From: Dickeya zeae NCPPB 2538
GTDB taxonomy: Bacteria; Pseudomonadota; Gammaproteobacteria; Enterobacterales; Enterobacteriaceae
Direction of reading: 5' to 3'
Assembly (NCBI RefSeq): GCF_000406165.1
Contig: NZ_CM001977.1
Span: 2,444,624-2,508,623, forward strand
DNA: 64,000 nt
Part shown: piece after piece, positions 8,774 to 16,335 of the stretch
Layout: every line of letters begins with the position of its first letter
How positions within the stretch are numbered: the first letter of the stretch is position 1
Notes under the pieces: model-generated
Seen by the model: only the letters and a program-made list of their open reading frames with translations
Databases searched by the model: none
What the model was told of the DNA's origin: nothing
Position numbers and translations under genes: made by a program

Positions 8774-9883
8774 TTATTTCCCGCTTTTTACCTTGGTCCA
8801 CGAGCGTGTAATCACGCGGTCAATCTTGGGTGATTGCACCTTAAGCGTAAACAACTTGGCACGAATATCCGCTGGCGGATAAATATTCGGGTTATTACGC
8901 ACTTCATCTTTCACCAGTGCAGTCGCCTCTTTATTGGGGTTGGCGTAATACACATGGTTACTGATGTTGGCAATCACCTCCGGTTTCAGCAAATAATTGA
9001 GGAACTGATAGGCTGAATCCAGGTTCTTGGCATCTTTCGGAATGGCGAAGACGTCAAAGAATGCCAGCGCGCCTTCCTTCGGAATGCTGTAGCTGATATT
9101 CACGCCATTTTTCGCCTCTTTCGCCCGGTTGGCGGCCTGCAGGACGTCGCCAGCCCAGCCGATCGCCACGCAAATATCGCCGTTGGCCAGATCGTTAATG
9201 TACTGGGATGAATGGAAATAACGGATGTTCGGACGCAGTTTCAGCAGTAAATCCGTGGCGTCTTTGGTGTAATCCGACTCATTGGTACTGTTTGGGTTTT
9301 TACCCTGATAGTTCAACACCGTGGCATAAATCTCGGCCGGTGCGTCAAGGAAGGATACGCCACAGCTCTTGAGCTTCTCCAGGTTCTCCGGTTTCAACAC
9401 CAGGTCCCAGCTGTTCACCGGCGCATCTTTACCCAGTACGGCCTTCACCTTATCAACGTTATAACCAATACCGGTGGTTGCCCACAGATACGGCACCGCG
9501 TATTTATGACCCGGATCGTGTTCTTCGATGAGCTTCATCAGCTCAGGATCGAGGTTTTTGTAGTTCGGCAGTTTGCTCTTATCCAGCGGCTGGAAGACAC
9601 CGGCACTGATCTGGCGCCCCAGGAAGCTGGCAGAAGGTACTACCAGGTCGAACCCTGTGCTGCCGGCCATCAGTTTGCCTTCCAGCACTTCATTGGAGTC
9701 GAACACGTCATACACAACTTTAATGCCGCTCTCTTTCTGGAAGTTTTCCAGCGTGTCCGGCGCAATATAATCAGACCAGTTATAGACGTGCAGCGTTTTC
9801 TCTTCCGCCGATGCGGTGACGGACGCGGCCACCATTAAGCCGGCTAACACACCCGAAAGCCATTTTTTACGTTGGGTGAACAT
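8774..9883 (-). CDS. potF: Putrescine-binding periplasmic protein PotF
   Basis: A 369-residue periplasmic binding protein for putrescine that delivers ligand to PotGHI. The signal peptide is MFTQRKKWLSGVLAGLMVAA with probable cleavage after ASA near residue 26. The mature protein begins with the characteristic TLHVYNWSDYIAPDTL. The ATG follows a strong Shine-Dalgarno (GGAGGAAGG). It is the first gene of the pot operon; its promoter must lie in 9884-10213. Length and residues agree with E. coli PotF. Confidence 0.96.
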   Translation of the reverse strand: MFTQRKKWLSGVLAGLMVAASVTASAEEKTLHVYNWSDYIAPDTLENFQKESGIKVVYDVFDSNEVLEGKLMAGSTGFDLVVPSASFLGRQISAGVFQPLDKSKLPNYKNLDPELMKLIEEHDPGHKYAVPYLWATTGIGYNVDKVKAVLGKDAPVNSWDLVLKPENLEKLKSCGVSFLDAPAEIYATVLNYQGKNPNSTNESDYTKDATDLLLKLRPNIRYFHSSQYINDLANGDICVAIGWAGDVLQAANRAKEAKNGVNISYSIPKEGALAFFDVFAIPKDAKNLDSAYQFLNYLLKPEVIANISNHVYYANPNKEATALVKDEVRNNPNIYPPADIRAKLFTLKVQSPKIDRVITRSWTKVKSGK

Positions 9884-10213
9884 CCGTTCCTTCCTCCATA
9901 CCAGGGGTAAATACAGGGGGGTGAATGCACAGTGTCAGCAAATAACACCGTTCTGTGTTTCTTCATGCTCAGAATAACAACAGGCTCAGAATAACAACGA
10001 TGATGCATGGCTATGCACCCGCGTCTTTCATCGTTAATACGCAATCCGCTATGACGTTATTATCTGAACCACACAGAAATAAAGCATAACCGCACTATTC
10101 CGCCCGTACCATACCGGAAAGGAAAAAACAGGTTTTATCGATTATTTATTCACAATTTATCTATGTGCTACGCCCTGAAACGACAAAGGCAGAAAAACAT
10201 TCGGCTTAGATAG
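9884..10213. other. potF promoter region with a duplicated 15-bp motif
   Basis: This gene-free stretch lies between potF and the ybjN terminator. A 15-bp motif (GCTCAGAATAACAAC) occurs twice in direct orientation, at 9967-9981 and 9984-9998, with a 17-bp period, about 85-115 bases upstream of the potF start. No convincing small gene is seen. The repeat could be a pair of protein-binding sites. Confidence 0.5.
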
Positions 10214-10238
10214 CAAAAAACCGCATTAAATGCGGTTT
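10214..10238 (-). terminator. Intrinsic terminator of ybjN
   Basis: Read on the minus strand, a 9-bp stem (AAACCGCAT / ATGCGGTTT) with a 3-base loop runs into six T residues. It lies about 45 bases downstream of the ybjN stop. Confidence 0.88.
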
Positions 10239-10284
10239 GAATAAATAAGCAAAGCTGATGACCAGCTATTGATCCATAACGTAA

Positions 10285-10764
10285 TCAATGCAGGCTGGAG
10301 GTGTTGAATCGTTCAGCAGGGCTCTCTTCCTCATCACCCAAAAACAGCAGATTATTGGCGCTGGCTTCCATAATAACCATGGAAACTTGCTGCTCAGCCT
10401 GCTCCATGAAATGACGGAACTGTTCCAGCGTCATGCCCGCGCCTGCGCTGAATGTCTGGCAGACGATCAATTTGGGCAGGTTATCGTCCTGAATATCAAG
10501 AAACGCTTTAGCCGTCAGTGAGCTGGCGTTGATCTGGCTCAGGTTACTCATTAACGGGATCAATGCAGTGGGTTTCACTTCCGCCAGCGCGGAAAACAGG
10601 ATGACACTGTCCGCCATATCAACCTTGGCGTCAAACACCCCGTCAAAATTCTGCATGTGCGGCAAATGCAACGCCTGACAAGAATCACATTCGAAGTAAA
10701 TAATGCCCAGTTGATCCAGCCACCGCCGAAGCAAATTCAAATCAGGAACGATGATTGAATCCAT
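10285..10764 (-). CDS. ybjN: YbjN family sensory-transduction/chaperone-like protein
   Basis: A protein of about 159 residues of the enterobacterial YbjN family, structurally related to type III secretion chaperone folds. In E. coli it has been linked to stress responses and motility, but its mechanism is unknown. The conserved block FFECD/FECDSCQALHLPHMQNFDGVFDAK is visible near the N-terminus. The start is set at the ATG at 10762-10764 (MDSIIVP), which has GAGG upstream and matches the E. coli start; a farther ATG at 10785 would add seven residues. It lies between rimK and potF, the E. coli order. Confidence 0.92.
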   Translation of the reverse strand: MDSIIVPDLNLLRRWLDQLGIIYFECDSCQALHLPHMQNFDGVFDAKVDMADSVILFSALAEVKPTALIPLMSNLSQINASSLTAKAFLDIQDDNLPKLIVCQTFSAGAGMTLEQFRHFMEQAEQQVSMVIMEASANNLLFLGDEEESPAERFNTSSLH

Positions 10765-10943
10765 CTTGACCGCCTCATATTTCATAGAGATAAAAACCTG
10801 ACCTACGCAATGCCTAACTCAGGAATAGCAGGCCAATCGTCATCACGAACTGGCCATTACGGCGCGTCGACGCGCTAAAAACCGAATGGGCGCAACACTG
10901 TTATCACAACACAGCCATCCTCGGCCACTCACCCACACTAGCG

Positions 10944-11846
10944 TCATCCGGTTCTCGCTACCCGGGATACAGAGCGGTGATGTTGTTCAATATATTCGAT
11001 CATCATCCCTGCGATATCCAGCCCGGTAGCGGTTTCGATACCTTCCAACCCGGGTGAGGCGTTGACCTCCATGACCAGAGGCCCTCGCGCCGAACGCAGT
11101 ATATCAACACCCGCCACATTCAGTCCCAATGTTTTTGCGGCCTTTACCGCAGTTGCACGCTCTTGCGGCGTGATGCGAACCCGGCTGGCCGTTCCGCCCC
11201 GGTGCAGGTTGGAGCGAAAATCACCCGGTTTAGCCTGCCGCTCGATAGCCGCGACCACGCGATCGCCGATCACCAGACAACGGATGTCTTTCCCTTGTGC
11301 CTCACGAACGTATTCCTGTACCAGGATATGTGCATTCAGGCCCCGAAAAGCATCAATGACACTTTCCGCCGCCTGCTGGGTTTCCGCCAATACCACGCCA
11401 ATACCCTGCGTGCCTTCCACCAGCTTCACCACCAGCGGTGCGCCACCGACCATTTTGATCAGATCCGCGGTGTCATCCGGTGAATGAGCAAATCCGGTGA
11501 TCGGTAAGTCAATACCCTGGCGGGCCAACAGTTGCAATGAGTGCAGTTTGTCGCGAGCACGAATGACCGACATCGCATTATTTAGCACCATGCTCCCCAG
11601 CATTTCGAACTGGCGTAACACCGCCGTGCCATAAAAAGTAATGGCGGCACCGATACGCGGGATCACGGCGTCATAGTGCCCGAGATGACGCCCGCGGTAA
11701 TGCACTGACGGTGCGGCAGAGTTAATGTTCATGTAACACGACAGCGGGTTGAGCACTTCGATATCATGCTGCCGTTCTTCCGCCGCCTCGCATAACCGCT
11801 TGCAAGAATAGAGAGAACCGTCCTGTGACAGAATGGCGATTTTCAT
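10944..11846 (-). CDS. rimK: Ribosomal protein S6--L-glutamate ligase RimK
   Basis: A 300-residue ATP-grasp ligase that adds glutamate residues to the C-terminus of ribosomal protein S6. Visible hallmarks are the start MKIAILSQDGSLYSCKRL, the ATP-grasp segments GGAPLVVKLVEGTQGIGVV and the metal-binding EVNASPGLEGIE near the C-terminus. It begins 12 bases after the nfsA stop, so nfsA-rimK form an operon as in E. coli. Confidence 0.96.
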   Translation of the reverse strand: MKIAILSQDGSLYSCKRLCEAAEERQHDIEVLNPLSCYMNINSAAPSVHYRGRHLGHYDAVIPRIGAAITFYGTAVLRQFEMLGSMVLNNAMSVIRARDKLHSLQLLARQGIDLPITGFAHSPDDTADLIKMVGGAPLVVKLVEGTQGIGVVLAETQQAAESVIDAFRGLNAHILVQEYVREAQGKDIRCLVIGDRVVAAIERQAKPGDFRSNLHRGGTASRVRITPQERATAVKAAKTLGLNVAGVDILRSARGPLVMEVNASPGLEGIETATGLDIAGMMIEYIEQHHRSVSRVARTG

Positions 11847-11858
11847 AGCGCTCCAGTA

Positions 11859-12581
11859 CTACCGAGTAGCCCAACCTTGCTGGTGCAGGTAGTCCAGCAT
11901 GAACGGACGGCGCTCTTTGCTCAGGGTGCGCCGAATTTGGTCGCTCCAGCTCTCCATACGCTGATTGCTGTCGCGATGGCGATAATACTCAACGATATGC
12001 TGATCGTATTGTGCCAGTAAGGCACTATCCAACGGCTGATAGCAGTTTTCATGCACGACCAGCGCCGCCGGTAAACGCGGTTTGAGGTCAGGCTGCACCG
12101 CCGGATACCCAAGGCATAACCCAAACAGCGGCAGAACCTGCTGTGGTAACGCCAGCAGGCGCGTAACTTCAGCAATCTGATTACGGATACCACCAATGAA
12201 GACACCGCCTAGCCCCAGCGATTCTGCCGCCACCAGCGCATTTTGCCCCATCAGCGCCGTATCAACGCTGCCAAGCAGCAATTGTTCGGCCAGCCCCAGT
12301 TCCGCCTGTGGGTAGATTTGCTGATGCCGATAAAAATCGGCGCAGAATACCCAAAACTCCGCGGCCTGCCCCACCCACGGCTGTTCGCCGGTCAGGTGTA
12401 CCAGTTGCGAGCGCAACGCCTGATCGGTAATACGAATAATCGAGCTGCACTGCAGAAAGCTGGACGTCGACGCACTTTGCGCAGCGTCAATAATCGCGGT
12501 CCGCTGCTCATCGCTAAGCGGCTGGTCGGTAAATGATCGGATGGAACGATGTTGGCGTAACAGTGAAATGGTTGGCGTCAC
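11859..12581 (-). CDS. nfsA: Oxygen-insensitive NADPH nitroreductase NfsA
   Basis: An FMN-dependent NADPH nitro/quinone reductase of 240 residues, the same length as E. coli NfsA. The conserved RSIRSFTDQPLS and SSFLQCSSIIRITD segments that contact FMN are present, and the C-terminus YLHQQGWATR is typical. The start is chosen as the GTG at 12579-12581 (MTPTISLL), which has CAGGGA at good spacing; the longer open frame to 12692 is a non-coding extension. It is co-transcribed with rimK. Confidence 0.95.
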   Translation of the reverse strand: MTPTISLLRQHRSIRSFTDQPLSDEQRTAIIDAAQSASTSSFLQCSSIIRITDQALRSQLVHLTGEQPWVGQAAEFWVFCADFYRHQQIYPQAELGLAEQLLLGSVDTALMGQNALVAAESLGLGGVFIGGIRNQIAEVTRLLALPQQVLPLFGLCLGYPAVQPDLKPRLPAALVVHENCYQPLDSALLAQYDQHIVEYYRHRDSNQRMESWSDQIRRTLSKERRPFMLDYLHQQGWATR

Positions 12582-13076
12582 GTTGAATATCCCTGAAAAA
12601 CGATGGTGAGATGACACACTCTGACGGCGTGGGCTGCACAAATTACAGGGCTTGGGGCGCGTCGTTTGGCAATAAACGACTGTATCCGCCATACGTCACG
12701 TTGCAGAGGCGTTGGCTTTCACATTGCCCAGTCACATTCCCCATCAACGTCACGCATCAATAGGCTACACCCCGACACCACCACAGTCTCACGCCATCAA
12801 GAACATCAGTGAGTATATGTCAGACCAGTCGGTAGACCAACGTTACGAGCGATTTTAGTCAACCGTTGTCATTAGATGCGACGACCCACGACACAACATG
12901 AATATGGACAAACAAAGCAAGACATAGATGACGCTAATCGTTATAACAGGCAATGACTACTTCAGATCACCGCAGATTGCGGGCATAGTAACGCGGTTGG
13001 CTAAAACCGTTTACAATTATGGATAGGTCCTGATAGCAGAGATACCCAGATAACATAGAGATGTTAAGGAGTTTAC
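12582..13076. other. Divergent nfsA/grxA intergenic region
   Basis: About 495 bases hold the divergent promoters. E. coli has the small gene ybjC here, but I see no convincing counterpart. A perfect inverted repeat lies at 12661-12680. Just before grxA (13020-13055) is a run of GATA-containing motifs spaced 8-10 bp. In E. coli, grxA is activated by OxyR and nfsA by SoxS/MarA; I could not place those sites with confidence. Confidence 0.5.
12661..12680. promoter_or_regulatory. Operator-like inverted repeat upstream of nfsA
   Basis: GTCGTTT (12661-12667) and AAACGAC (12674-12680) form a perfect 7-bp inverted repeat with a 6-base spacer, 80-100 bases upstream of the nfsA GTG. Its symmetry suggests a dimeric regulator site. 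No known consensus was matched. Confidence 0.4.
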
Positions 13077-13334
13077 ATGTACGCAGTTATTTTTGGTCGT
13101 CCTGGTTGTCCTTATTGTGTCCGAGCCAAAGAACTGGCTGAAAAACTGACCGAAGAGCGCGACGATTTCAATTACCGTTACGTTGATATCCATGCAGAAG
13201 GCATCAGCAAAGCTGATTTGTCTAAAACGGTAGGCAAACCGGTAGAAACCGTACCTCAGATTTTCCTGGATGAAAAACACATTGGCGGCTGCACCGACTT
13301 TGAAGCCTATGCCAGAGAGCATCTGTTCAATTAA
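13077..13334 (+). CDS. grxA: Glutaredoxin 1
   Basis: An 85-residue dithiol glutaredoxin that uses glutathione to reduce ribonucleotide reductase and protein disulphides. The active site CPYC is at residues 11-14. The GSH-binding TVP (in VETVPQIF) and GGC (in IGGCTDF) motifs are present. The ATG is preceded by AAGGAG. Length equals E. coli GrxA, and an intrinsic terminator follows. Confidence 0.97.
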   Translation: MYAVIFGRPGCPYCVRAKELAEKLTEERDDFNYRYVDIHAEGISKADLSKTVGKPVETVPQIFLDEKHIGGCTDFEAYAREHLFN

Positions 13335-13356
13335 TCCCGCGCCGTTTATCTGCTCA

Positions 13357-13391
13357 TCACCAAGGCACCAAGCGTACCTTGGTGATTTTTT
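13357..13391 (+). terminator. grxA terminator with alternative 5' arms
   Basis: A 9-bp stem TCACCAAGG (13357-13365) / CCTTGGTGA (13377-13385) runs into ATTTTTT. A second copy of CACCAAG at 13366-13372 can pair with the same 3' arm (CTTGGTG 13378-13384). Two mutually exclusive hairpins are therefore possible. Confidence 0.85.
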
Positions 13392-13396
13392 GGTGT

Positions 13397-13768
13397 TTAG
13401 CGTAAGTAATGCAGGCTCACCGCCCGTAAAAATAGAAACGCCAACGCCCCCATCAGACACCAGAACACCGCGCTGCTGAGATAAGCCAGTTCCTGCCAGA
13501 ACGACAAACTGGGGAAATACCATAGTTGCAACACCAACAGACAAACCGGCATCGCCACCACCGCGCCCATGAGGGGATAACGCAATCGCCGGTTACGCGA
13601 CAAGTAGCTTGATACCATTCCAGGCAGTAAAAACAACAGCATCCCCGGATCACCATGAAAGCCGTCTTCCAGCGATGTCCCCACGATACGCATCTTTTGA
13701 CTTAAAAATACTAACGTAAACAAGACAAAACAGCTGACTACACCCAGCCACCCTCTATTGCCTGTCAT
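13397..13768 (-). CDS. ybjM: Inner membrane protein YbjM
   Basis: A 123-residue membrane protein of unknown function, close in length to E. coli YbjM (about 125). Four hydrophobic stretches are visible: WLGVVSCFVLFTLVFL, MLLFLLPGMVSSYL, LMGAVVAMPVCLLVLQLW and LSSAVFWCLMGALAFLFL. The shared landmark SFWQELAYLSSAVFWC supports the assignment. It lies convergent with grxA, as in E. coli. Confidence 0.85.
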   Translation of the reverse strand: MTGNRGWLGVVSCFVLFTLVFLSQKMRIVGTSLEDGFHGDPGMLLFLLPGMVSSYLSRNRRLRYPLMGAVVAMPVCLLVLQLWYFPSLSFWQELAYLSSAVFWCLMGALAFLFLRAVSLHYLR

Positions 13769-14030
13769 GTGAGCCTCCCCGAAATAGACTAAACCTGCGC
13801 ATGACGGAGCAACGGTCGTCGCCCACCACTATCATGCGCAGCAGGTATCCCTGATGGGACGAAAAGCCAGCTTCGTGGTGATTTATCAGCATCACCGGCT
13901 GGTTGTCCGCCGGAGAAATCACTAAAATAGCCGCGTCATGCCAGACGGTATTTCCCGTCTTTTGAGACGTTGCCAGATAAAAAATAATGGGGTTCGCTCC
14001 TTTCTTATCATCATAGTGTCGTCCAGACAT
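13755..14030 (-). CDS. Hypothetical protein (91 residues) upstream of ybjM
   Basis: An open frame of 91 codons starting ATG at 14028-14030 with GGGGCG upstream and overlapping the ybjM start by 14 bases. The product is not recognised; it has no clear membrane segment or signal peptide and contains several aromatic and histidine residues. Coupling to ybjM would be possible. It may equally be a chance frame in the ybjM-ybjL spacer; conservation is the deciding test. Confidence 0.3.
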   Translation of the reverse strand: MSGRHYDDKKGANPIIFYLATSQKTGNTVWHDAAILVISPADNQPVMLINHHEAGFSSHQGYLLRMIVVGDDRCSVMRRFSLFRGGSHDRQ

Positions 14031-14054
14031 GGTCAGCGCCCCTTTAATGGGGTA

Positions 14055-14069
14055 AATTTAGTCTAAATT
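14055..14069. promoter_or_regulatory. Palindrome upstream of ybjL
   Basis: AATTTAG-T-CTAAATT is a perfect 15-base palindrome centred 53 bases upstream of the ybjL ATG, in AT-rich DNA. Its symmetry and position suggest an operator. No known regulator consensus was assigned. Confidence 0.4.
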
Positions 14070-14114
14070 ATTTTTTATATCAATAATTTACCAGTAAACA
14101 ACAAGTTACATTCC

Positions 14115-15803
14115 ATGAATATAAACGTCGCTGATTTGTTAAACGGGAATTACATTCTGCTGTTATTCGTCGTTCTCTGTTTAGGTCTTTGTCTGGGGAA
14201 ATTGCGGCTCGGCTCGGTTCAACTTGGCAATTCTATTGGCGTTCTGGTGGTGTCGCTGTTACTGGGACAACAACATTTCGCCATCAATACCGAAGCGTTG
14301 AACCTCGGTTTTATGCTGTTTATTTTTTGCGTCGGTGTTGAAGCCGGTCCCAACTTTTTCTCGATTTTTTTCCGGGATGGTAAAAATTACCTGATGCTGG
14401 CGATGGTGATGGTCAGTAGTGCATTGCTGATAGCGCTGGTGCTGGGTAAGGTATTCGGTTGGGGGATAGGTCTGACCGCCGGTATGCTGGCCGGTGCTAT
14501 GACCTCAACCCCCGTTCTGGTGGGGGCTGGCGATGCGCTGCGTAACACCATTAGTCTTGGGCCACAGTTGTCGATAACGCAAGAGCAGTTAAGCCTCGGT
14601 TACGCCTTGACCTACCTGATTGGTCTGGTCAGCCTGATATTCGGCGCGCGTTATCTGCCTAAATTACAGCATCAGGATTTGCCGACCAGCGCCCAGCAGA
14701 TTGCCCGTGAACGCGGGCTGGACACCGACAGCCAGCGCAAAATTTATCTGCCGATCATTCGTGCCTATCGGGTTGGCCCTGAACTGGTGGCCTGGGCCGA
14801 TGGTAAAAACCTGCGTGAGCTGGGCATTTATCGCCAGACCGGATGTTATATCGAACGTATCCGGCGCAATGGCATTCTGGCAACGCCCGACGGCGACGCC
14901 GTACTGCAATTAGGGGACGAAATCGCACTGGTGGGATATCCCGACGCGCACGCACGCCTGAACCCCAACTTCCGCGACGGCAAAGAAGTGTTCGAGCGCG
15001 AACTGCTGGATATGCGGATCGTGACCGAGGAGATTGTGGTGAAAAACCACAACGCCGTGGGTAAGCGCCTCAGTCAGTTAAAACTGACCGATCACGGCTG
15101 CTTCCTCAACCGCATCGTCCGCAGCCAAATCGAAATGCCAATCGATGACGGCGTGGTGCTGAACAAAGGCGATGTCCTGCAAGTCAGCGGCGACGCTCGC
15201 CGGGTAAAAAGCATTGCGGATCGCATCGGCTTTATTTCTATTCACAGCCAGGTCACCGACCTGCTGGCATTTTGCGCCTTTTTTATCATCGGTATTATGG
15301 TTGGGTTGATTACCTTCCAGTTCCGCAATTTTTCTTTCGGCATCGGCAACGCCGCCGGTTTACTGTTTTCCGGCATCATGCTCGGTTTTTTACGCGCCAA
15401 CCATCCGACGTTCGGTTATATCCCGCAGGGCGCATTGAATATGGTGAAAGAGTTCGGGCTGATGGTGTTCATGGCTGGGGTAGGACTCAGCGCAGGCAGC
15501 ACCATCAATCACAGCTTTGGTGATGTCGGCGTTCAGATGGTGCTGTCCGGGTTGATTGTCAGCCTGCTGCCGGTCGTGGTCTGTTTCCTGTTTGGTGCCT
15601 ATGTACTGCGCATGAATCGGGCGTTGCTGTTTGGTGCCATCATGGGCGCGCGCACCTGTGCACCCGCCATGGAGATTATCAGCGATACCGCTCGCAGTAA
15701 TATCCCGGCGTTGGGCTATGCCGGAACCTATGCCATCGCCAACGTACTGCTGACTCTGGCCGGTTCGTTGATTGTGGTTATCTGGCCGCAATTGCCCGGC
15801 TGA
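14115..15803 (+). CDS. ybjL: Putative transporter YbjL (aspartate-alanine exchanger family)
   Basis: A 562-residue inner-membrane transporter of the AAE/AspT family. The architecture is typical: about five membrane segments at the N-terminus (to residue ~190), two central cytoplasmic RCK-C (TrkA-C) domains (about 200-380), and about five further membrane segments. The duplicated transport motif GAMTSTPVLVGAGDALRN in the N-half is mirrored by GARTCAPAMEIISDTARSN in the C-half. Substrate is unknown for E. coli YbjL itself. Length is normal. The sRNA gene rybB follows in the same direction. Confidence 0.93.
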   Translation: MNINVADLLNGNYILLLFVVLCLGLCLGKLRLGSVQLGNSIGVLVVSLLLGQQHFAINTEALNLGFMLFIFCVGVEAGPNFFSIFFRDGKNYLMLAMVMVSSALLIALVLGKVFGWGIGLTAGMLAGAMTSTPVLVGAGDALRNTISLGPQLSITQEQLSLGYALTYLIGLVSLIFGARYLPKLQHQDLPTSAQQIARERGLDTDSQRKIYLPIIRAYRVGPELVAWADGKNLRELGIYRQTGCYIERIRRNGILATPDGDAVLQLGDEIALVGYPDAHARLNPNFRDGKEVFERELLDMRIVTEEIVVKNHNAVGKRLSQLKLTDHGCFLNRIVRSQIEMPIDDGVVLNKGDVLQVSGDARRVKSIADRIGFISIHSQVTDLLAFCAFFIIGIMVGLITFQFRNFSFGIGNAAGLLFSGIMLGFLRANHPTFGYIPQGALNMVKEFGLMVFMAGVGLSAGSTINHSFGDVGVQMVLSGLIVSLLPVVVCFLFGAYVLRMNRALLFGAIMGARTCAPAMEIISDTARSNIPALGYAGTYAIANVLLTLAGSLIVVIWPQLPG

Positions 15804-15845
15804 GGTGATTTTGTAAAGCAACGTCAATTTTTTTTCAAATTACGC

Positions 15846-15873
15846 AGAACTTTTTTCCAGGGGTAAAGTCTGA
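15846..15873 (+). promoter_or_regulatory. Sigma-E promoter of rybB
   Basis: An AGAACTT -35 element (15846-15852) and a TCTGA -10 element (15869-15873) are separated by 16 bases. This matches the sigma-E (RpoE) consensus GGAACTT-N16-TCTGA. The predicted transcription start at 15880 coincides exactly with the conserved first base of RybB. Confidence 0.85.
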
Positions 15874-15879
15874 GTTAAT

Positions 15880-15962
15880 GCCACTGCTTTTCTTTGATAT
15901 CCCTGAATTGAGGAGCCCGTCGTTCACGCCGGTTAGGTTCAAGAACGACGGGCATTTTCTTT
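15880..15962 (+). ncRNA. rybB: Small regulatory RNA RybB
   Basis: An approximately 83-nt Hfq-dependent sRNA that represses outer-membrane protein mRNAs during envelope stress. The 5' seed GCCACTGCTTTTCTTTGAT is identical to E. coli RybB as I remember it. The middle part diverges. The 3' end is a strong hairpin (GCCCGTCGTTC 15915-15925 with GAACGACGGGC 15943-15953) followed by a T-rich tail, serving as intrinsic terminator. Location next to ybjL also agrees with E. coli. The upstream sigma-E promoter completes the picture. Confidence 0.92.
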
Positions 15963-15963
15963 T

Positions 15964-16335
15964 AGGTATGCCCCATTATGTGTGGCCCAAGAGTCCTTCG
16001 ACACCTTACGTCACATACGCAGCCCTGGTGCTTCCTGTCTTATTCTTTTATCTTCGTACTCGCTGTAAACAACCGATGCGTTACGTTAATAAGCCAGTCT
16101 AATAAGCACCGCCGCGTTATAACATTTGCACGATAGATTTGCGCCTTGTATTTCATGAAGGTTATATTAATGCTCCGTCTGCTGAGCAATCAGCACACAT
16201 TGCCTGCGGTTAACCATTCCCGGTGCATTTCCTTTTACCCCATTTCTATCCTGATTCAGGTGTAGCCATGAACGATGGCACAGTGTGGGGTGATCCTGCA
16301 TTGGAACGCGTTTGACCGGTCTTATTGAGGAAAAC
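15964..16335 (+). other. deoR upstream region
   Basis: About 370 bases between rybB and deoR. A 74-codon frame (15878-16102) overlaps rybB and has no recognisable product, so it is not called. I see no clear DeoR-type operator or other element beyond the Shine-Dalgarno GAGG before deoR. Confidence 0.5.

Noticed and set aside
15878..16102. 74-codon plus-strand frame after ybjL
   Set aside because: It overlaps the rybB sRNA and its terminator, lacks a ribosome-binding site and has no recognisable product.
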